Below are positions 57,705 through 64,000 of a stretch of 64,000 nucleotides of DNA, piece by piece. Below the pieces are notes generated by a model. The model made no database searches and was not told where the DNA came from. It saw nothing but the letters and a program-made list of their open reading frames with translations. Location of the stretch: NCBI RefSeq assembly GCF_947179165.1, contig NC_077243.1:10257001-10321000 (forward strand). Direction: 5' to 3'. Origin of the DNA: Solanum dulcamara (Eukaryota; Streptophyta; Magnoliopsida; Solanales; Solanaceae). Every line of letters starts with the position of its first letter. Position 1 is the first letter of the stretch. A program made the translations under genes and the position numbers.

Positions 57705-60700
57705 CTACCTCCTAAGATGATCACGGGTGAAGAATGGATGCCTCAAAGCTTCCCGAGCGGTCAATCTTTCTGAAGGATCATATCTAAGAAGTCCTTGCAA
57801 AAGATTAATAAGATCACCAGCAGAATGATCCACATGCTGCATGATTATGTTCTGCAATATGAAACACAATTATCCGTAAACTGTGCAAATTCATTCAACC
57901 AAACAACAGAGGAAAAGGATTAGCAATTGTACCTGAAGACGAGCCAACTTCAACACAGCTTTAATACTATCTCGAGAAGTTGCCCCCTCAGGCCAGTCCA
58001 ACCGTCCCCTTCTAACATACTTCTCCGCTTGACGGCTGTGACAAAAGTAGAAAGTAATTCATCAATTTACTATAAATAAGAAAGAGACTTCTCTTATTGA
58101 ATCAAGCAAGATACTGTTGAAGTAGGCAACAAATCAATGACTTACTCCACTCTTTTCAGCATGTGCTGAGGCAGCGGGCCCAGTACCTTCTCCATCATAG
58201 CAAGGTGTTCTAAATTCTCGTGTGTTTGAAACAACGCTTCTCCCTAAATTAGCATGTTTGAAGTTGCAAGATAAATTAGCTGCAATAAATCAAATATGAT
58301 AAAACCAAGGTTAAACCAGATCAAACAGAGCTTACCGAACAAAGTTCAACAAGGATACAGCCAACACTCCATATATCACAAGGGAAGGTCCATCCAAGAC
58401 CTGAAATAGATAGGGTGAATTGGATGCTTCATAGATGCAAGAACAATGGAGAAAACCTAGATGTTTGAAGACCTTACCTAGTATAACTTCAGGTGCACGG
58501 TAATGACGAGTTGACACAACATATGTCTGATTCTGACGGTCGTATGTAGTGCTACCAAAATCAATTACCTTTATAGCACTTGATTTTGGGATTCTTTTAT
58601 AGTAAGAACCATCTTTAGGTGGCCTAGAAGAAACCTGTATTAAAAAAATTGGAAAAAAATTAAGCCTATGCAGTAGTATCAAGAACAAAATACAAAGTAA
58701 GGTTGCAATCAACACATATTAAGGGAAACAGAAAAGTGACTGACCAATAAAACAAAGCTTACCTTGTAGTCAGGAACCTTCACATATTCTGGAGAGATGA
58801 GAAGTATGTTCTCAGGCTTCAGGTCAGTATGTATAAGGCGCAAATCATGCATAACTACAAGAAAAGCAAGACCATATTTAATTAGAAGATAGTATAGTAG
58901 GCAGAGTAACTGGGAAGTATGCATGATGACATTATTCAATCTGCTGTAATGATAAATGCATAGCATACGGTCCAATCATGAGGTACATTTTATATTCAGC
59001 ACAAAGCCTATCTGCATCTAATATATATGCATGGTTGAAGAAAAGAGAAGTGCAAAAAGCTTTTTTTACACACATGCTACACAATCCAAAAGTTGTCTTC
59101 CAATCTCACGAACAAGATCAATGGGAAATGAACGGTAATTGTTTTTCCGAAGGAAATCGTATAAGCTTGGTCCAAGCTTCTCAAAGACCTGTTAAAACCA
59201 TTTGAGTTCATCCAAAATTTTAATCCCCATAAGATTGTTAGGTGGGGAAATTAACCCATCCAAATCAATCGTATAATACTTACAATACAGATATGATTAC
59301 GATAGTCAAACCAGTTCCGTATTTGTACGCAACTGCAAGGAACAAACCAGTTCAACACTCGACAAATAACAAAAATACCATGAATGAGTACATGGATTAG
59401 TATAACAGTAAATTTAACACGCAATTACTCACCGATTGCCACCATTGTCATGTTTACCAAGTTGTTGAAGCATTTCAACCTCAATCATTGCTGCATCACG
59501 ATACTTCTTCATACCCCGAACAATTTTAATAGCCACCATTTCTTTCCTTTCACGATCCCAGCATTCTAGGACCTGACCGAAAGTACCTTCACCCATCTTA
59601 CTGTGGATCTTATCTACATTTCAGAAAATCTAAAGACCATTAGGGTAATATAGAGCAGATACGGGAAATACACAGAACACATGCCACAATAAAATGTGTT
59701 CTCTTTTTTTCGTTTTGGCAAATCATTTTTGTTTATGTATCGAAATAAACTCGGAATGCATGAGCATCAAATCAAAGAAACATGTTAAAAACAAAATAAA
59801 AGCTGATAAAGATGACAATATTAATTATATTACTAGTATGGTAAGATTTTAGGAAAAGGTGGATTCGTCAAATCATTATATATATAATATTTGGGTGCAT
59901 AAAGGTTTTTGTGTGTAACAGAAATAATAAGATGGTCAGCATAGCAACCAAGGCACCAAAATATAATTAGAACTTTTTGGTGATGGTAAAGATGATTACA
60001 GCGTGATGTTAAATTTTCTCCCAGCTCAAACACAAAATGTCCATCCTTGTCATCTTCTCTCCGAGGGGGAGAACCATTTTGAGCCACTCCCTTAATAGTA
60101 AAGGGTGCACTAGTAAGGTCTGTGAGTTGCCTTGAAGATGCATAGCTTGTCACATTCCCAACATCTTGTCCACAAAACAATCCTAGCTGAGCCTACACAC
60201 AGGCATTCCATTCATGGTATCTTAATACAAAACTAGCTTTATTATTTACCTTTGGATACCTTAAAAGTTGGAAATAGAATTCAAAAAACATAACATAAAG
60301 CAGCTATGATAATAAAAAAGGACAAACAGGCAGGACTGGAAAAAACAATCAACCAGTAATCAAACACTCAGGAGTCAATAGTTATTGCAAGATATCGAAA
60401 CAAAAAGACTAAAGGCTTAGATCAAGTTCAATAATCAATTCCAACTTCCAAAATTCAAGAAGAGACTCCCAAAAATCATCTGCTAAGATTTGTCTTTATG
60501 TAATAACTCAGCTGGAAAAAACAGACTGGAAAAAACTTGCATTTGTTTATTTCGTTACTAGTCTTAGATAGAGTTCCAGCCTATTGTGCAACAGTTTATC
60601 ACGCAGATCTGACAGATGGGATGAATTTTTTTTTACTTCAAACAAGATCTATCCTAGAGAGCACAATCAATAACGTCCACCCAAATTGACATAGTAACCG

Positions 60701-61240
60701 GATCATCATGAAATCTTTTCAAAAGATTTAATTGACATCCTTCCACATAAAATTTTGGTCGAAAAACAACTATTCAGAACAAAATTGAAACATCATAAAT
60801 AATCACAAAATCTGAAAAACAGATAATTCACGTTAGATCTGAATATAAAACGGTCATCAAGAAAGAAAGAATCGATAATACGTAAGTAATTTTTACCCTC
60901 ACGACTGAAGAAATAAAAATCAAACCCTGAAATACAAAATCCCAGCTAAAAAAATACCATATGATCGTAAGAGCAAAAACAGATCTAATCAAGAAACAAT
61001 ATAAAACACAGGAAGACTGAGACTTTACCATACCTCACGCGAAAAAAACCTAATCTTGATCAGATCTAGCAAAACAAAAGCGAAAAAAAAACAAAGATAG
61101 AATGAACAGATCAAAGAATTTGAGGATAGATCTATTACCTTAGGCGGCTCGGGGAGAACATCCCAGCCCAGACGCGCCCTCTTTCTTGGACGCCGATCGA
61201 GATTTGTCAACGGAAATCCTGTCACGCGCTCCGTCTCCAT
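57705..61240 (-). CDS. AFC2: LAMMER/CLK protein kinase, AFC2 type
   Basis: Eleven minus-strand exons: 61240-61139, 60192-60000, 59613-59433, 59332-59284, 59188-59074, 58854-58763, 58634-58478, 58400-58336, 58243-58146, 58035-57933 and 57851-57705, total 433 residues (about 427 in Arabidopsis AFC2). The N-terminus has a basic [12 protein letters not shown] element, probably nuclear-targeting. Kinase features are in order: glycine loop GEGTFGQV (106-113), Lys128 (VAIKIV), HTDLKPEN with Asp224, DFG (269-271), STRHYRAPE activation loop, and [11 protein letters not shown] (330-), the family signature, with Lys337 where LAMMER has Arg. The family phosphorylates SR splicing factors in the nucleus. 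All introns are GT-AG and phases close in frame to TAG at 57705-57707. The C-terminus ends [12 protein letters not shown]. Confidence 0.96.
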
Positions 61241-61754
61241 GGCAGAAAGCTTACAAATCTAGAGAGAGAAAGTGTTAGAGAGAGAAACCAATTGCGCAGA
61301 AAGTTAGGAAAAGGCGGAAGAGATTGATGCGAAATAGCAAACCCTAGGGGTATCCACCTAATATTGACCTAACAAATTGTGAAGAGTCGGTTAATATCAA
61401 ATCGAAGCCGAACACGTGTCACACATCGTGTCCGTTGCTTTTATTTCTTTTTATATAAGCGACCTTATCACATTCAAGCAAATATCGGGTTGTATTCCGA
61501 GTTTTTAAAGCTGGATTAGGTGTGTTGTGCTTAACCATGGTTAAGGATTTTGACCCATTCTTGGGCTTCTCTTTGCCTCCATAATTTAGAGCCCAATTTT
61601 GGCCCATCAAAAAGTGATAAGTTTTTGCACGGATTCGCCCTAGTAATAATCTTGGCTCTTTAATTTTTTTCTTTCTGAGTGAGTGAGAGTTAATTTTGTC
61701 CTTGCTTTATTATTAAATTTAATAAAAAATTATGGATCAAAGTATTATTAACTA
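61241..61754. other. AFC2 5' UTR, promoter and upstream DNA
   Basis: The first ~60 bases are AG-rich (AGAGAGAGAAAGTGTTAGAG), as in many plant 5' UTRs. No clear TATA box, and no other gene. Confidence 0.4.
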
Positions 61755-62017
61755 TCCCCTCTATTCCGATTTACTTGTTAAATTTTAACTTAACACATCT
61801 ATTAAAAAAACAATGATTGGTATAATAAATTTACTATTTTATACCTATTAATTGATAGAGTCCCAAACAATTCACTATATTTTTTTAAGATATTAACTCA
61901 ATATTAATAAGGGTATAATTGGAAAAAAATTATTCTTTCCTGATTTATCAAAAATAACAAATAAAAATAGAAATCAAACTATAAAATATTTGACAAATAA
62001 AATTGGGATGAAAGGAG
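61755..62017. mobile_element. Stowaway-like MITE
   Basis: The left end TCCCCTCTATTCCGATTTAC and right end GGGATGAAAGGAG are loose inverted repeats of the CTCCCTCCGTTCC type, flanked by TA (61753-61754, 62018-62019). It is AT-rich and non-coding. Confidence 0.6.
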
Positions 62018-62019
62018 TA

Positions 62020-62967
62020 TTATTTACTTTTGCAAGCAAAAGTTTACAGAACCTTTGTCTTATTCGGCAAAGATGTAAAAGGTTTTAAGGATTTAGCAAT
62101 TATCATTATAAGTTCATGAATGAGTTATGTCTTGTAAAGCATAGTTTGTGTCTTGAAAATTTTGCCTAGAATTTTTTTGTGAAACCTTAGAGAAGTTTTG
62201 TCTTGTACGATAGAGATTCAAAGAACTTAGTCTCTATTGATATAAATTTGTATGAATAATACTGTCATGTAAAATACTTGTGTCTTATAAATTTCTAATT
62301 TTGTAAGACATAATTTGTGTCTTTGTATTTTTTTATTCAATTTTATGGATCTTTTTTTTCATGTTTTTGTTATTTAAAGTGTCAAAGGACAAAATTTAAA
62401 AACCATAAATTCAAGAGGTAAAAAGATTTTTAAAAATCCCAAAATAGAAACATTTCTTGCAAATGACCCAAAAAGTGAGGAAGTTGTTCATAAATGGTCT
62501 AGAGGATGTAACAGTTGTGATTTTGGGCTTAAAGGCCTTTTGAGAAAGAGAAAAAAACTAGATACATATGAGATCCTAACTTTTTCTTTAAAAAACAAAT
62601 GTGAGTAGTACTTGTTGAATGTAATTTTGGAAAAAAGTAATTGCTTAAATTGACAAGTATTGTAGATAAATAAAAGATATCCAAATATTGTATTTCCCTA
62701 TTAATTGGTGTTTTTTATTATATTACTACAGTCTTTACAGTTTATCGATAGTCATATTTAAAATCTTAAAGAGGATTTTGTGATATATCTTATAAGTCAA
62801 CATTTAATGGAAGGTACTGTATTTATGTATTCAATCCCCCCTCCTACACACACATAAAATGTTTAATTCATCGATTAGTTGATTAGATGAATTGATACTA
62901 ATTATATGACCATAATTAGTACGAATTGTGCATGGAAATTTTTGACAATCGTTGATATCTAGAATAG
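62020..62967. other. Intergenic AT-rich DNA
   Basis: No gene or repeat recognised. Poorly conserved repeats of AAGACATAATTTGTGTCTT-like words lie at about 62130-62330. Confidence 0.4.
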
Positions 62968-63222
62968 TGTTATGAAGGTGGATTGTCCACCTTATGAAAA
63001 TGTATTGCCCACCTTGTAGACATCATTTTTTTATTGTTCTTTTCATCCCTATAAATGTCATATTTTGGCATTGTAATAGAATGAACAAGAAAAAAATAAC
63101 TTAATCTTCCTCTCTCTTCTTCATATTTTCTACTTCTTGAATTGTGAAGTTATTTAATCTTTTGCTCCTCTATTCTTCTTCCACTTTCTCTAAAATATTG
63201 TGCCACGATAATTTTTATAACA
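62968..63222 (+). repeat. 5' LTR of Copia element 3
   Basis: Starts TGTTATGAAGGTGG and ends TTTTTATAACA, perfect short inverted ends TGTTAT/ATAACA. Contains CCTATAAATG (TATA-like) near 63048. It is followed by CGTTATCAGCACAAAG, the primer-binding junction shared with elements 1 and 2. Confidence 0.85.
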
Positions 63223-63338
63223 CGTTATCAGCACAAAGTTCTAATTTTCAGAAAATTAACTTCTATATCAGGTATATCTACTGAATAAATTTAATTTTTA
63301 GTTGTCTTTGTTATTTAAAAAATTAATTAATTTTCATC

Positions 63339-64000
63339 ATGTCAAACTTGTCAAAATTGGAGTTGTGGCACTTGATATTTCTGACAAAAATTATTTGTCA
63401 TGGGTACTTGATGCTGAAATTCACCTTACCGCTAAGGGTCTTGGTGATGCTATAATTGAAGGAAATACAGCATCAAGTCACGATAAAGCAAAGGTTATGA
63501 TTTTCCTTCGTCATCATCTAGATGGAAGCCTGAAAATGGAATACTTGACAGTGAAAGATCCACTTGAATTGTGAAAAAACTTAAAAGAGAGGTATGACCA
63601 CTTCAGGGCAACGGTATTGCCAAGAGCTCGTTATGAGTGGATGCACTTACGGTTTCAAGATTTTAAAACTGTAATTGAGTATAATTCTGTTGTATTTAGA
63701 ATTACTTCCCAGTTAAAATTATGTGGGGAAACTATAAATGACGAGGACATGTTAGAAAAGATACTAACTACTTTTCATACATTTAATGTAATATTACAGT
63801 TGTAATACTGTGAAAAGGATTTTCAATAATACTCTGAATTGATCTCATGCCTTCTGGTGACTGAGAAATATAATGCCCTTTTAATGAAAAATTATGAAGT
63901 CCGTTCTACTGGAACTGCTTCGTTATCGAAAGAAAATATGATAGAAGCACATGATCAGTCTGAAAGAAGACAAAATAAAAATCATGGCCACAATAATGTG
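63339..64000 (+). pseudogene. Copia element 3 gag, broken and partial
   Basis: ATG at 63339 (MSNLSKLE) loses frame within 30 bases: one T appears missing near 63361-63366, before VALDISDKNYLSWVLDAEIHL. It continues as DKAKVMIFLRHHLDGSLKME, a TGA near 63571-63573 (element 1 has tryptophan there), and RYDHFRATVLPRARYEWMHL. Further stops fall near 63803 and 63826. The product aligns by eye with the element 1 gag (UBN2 type). Confidence 0.82.

Larger units (their letters stand above)
62968..64000 (+). mobile_element. Copia element 3, 5' part only (runs off window)
   Basis: The LTR, primer-binding junction and gag start are in the window; the rest lies beyond 64000. It belongs to the same lineage as element 1 by LTR ends and gag sequence. 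Confidence 0.82.

Noticed and set aside
59433..59613. Possible frameshift in the AFC2 glycine loop
   Set aside because: A first reading of the A-run near 59580 suggested an extra base. Recounting with exon phases (181 bases) gives an in-frame GEGTFGQV, so no frameshift.

Overview
The window is nuclear DNA from a flowering plant, most likely a Solanaceae species (Solanum-like). The genes have many GT-AG introns, two products have plastid transit peptides, and the intergenic DNA carries repeats I recognise from Solanaceae: Au-type SINEs, TS-SINE/RTE-type 3' ends with TTG tails, small hAT and PIF/Harbinger elements, and Copia and Gypsy LTR elements. No bacterial, organellar or viral genome is present. 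Species assignment is inference.

Layout. 1-11 kb: a tandem pair of NRT3/NAR2 genes for the partner protein of high-affinity nitrate transporters, both on +. The first is intact. The second has an in-frame stop in an otherwise open frame. 11.6-12.5 kb: a single-exon Mn-dependent ADP-ribose/CDP-alcohol diphosphatase on -. 13-21 kb: repeats, including an L1 fragment, two hAT derivatives, and an RTE-type LINE split by a 2.15 kb solo LTR. 21.8-25.0 kb: plastid 3-phosphoglycerate dehydrogenase, five exons, +. 27.2-34.2 kb: plastid quinolinate synthase (SufE-NadA fusion), seven exons, -. Its introns hold a MITE and a SINE that abuts a splice donor. 34.5-57 kb: a transposon-rich block with a degenerate full-length Copia element, an internally deleted Copia relative, several hAT elements and MITEs, and a hAT-type element carrying a piece of a SNF2 chromatin-remodelling gene. 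57.7-61.2 kb: a LAMMER kinase of the AFC2 type, eleven exons, -. 63-64 kb: the 5' end of a third Copia element that runs off the window.

Working together. NRT3 serves nitrate uptake, PGDH starts plastid serine synthesis and uses NAD+, quinolinate synthase makes an NAD precursor in the plastid, and the diphosphatase degrades ADP-ribose from NAD turnover. The genes are on mixed strands and independently spaced, so I read this as ordinary gene neighbourhood and not a pathway cluster. No undescribed multi-gene system is evident. The most notable items are the hAT-captured SNF2 fragment with an 8-bp target duplication, the stop codon in the second NRT3 copy, the SINE at the quinolinate synthase splice donor, and a 44-bp near-perfect hairpin at 47.54-47.64 kb. 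All exon boundaries were read by eye from splice signals, reading phase and remembered family sequence, without alignment.
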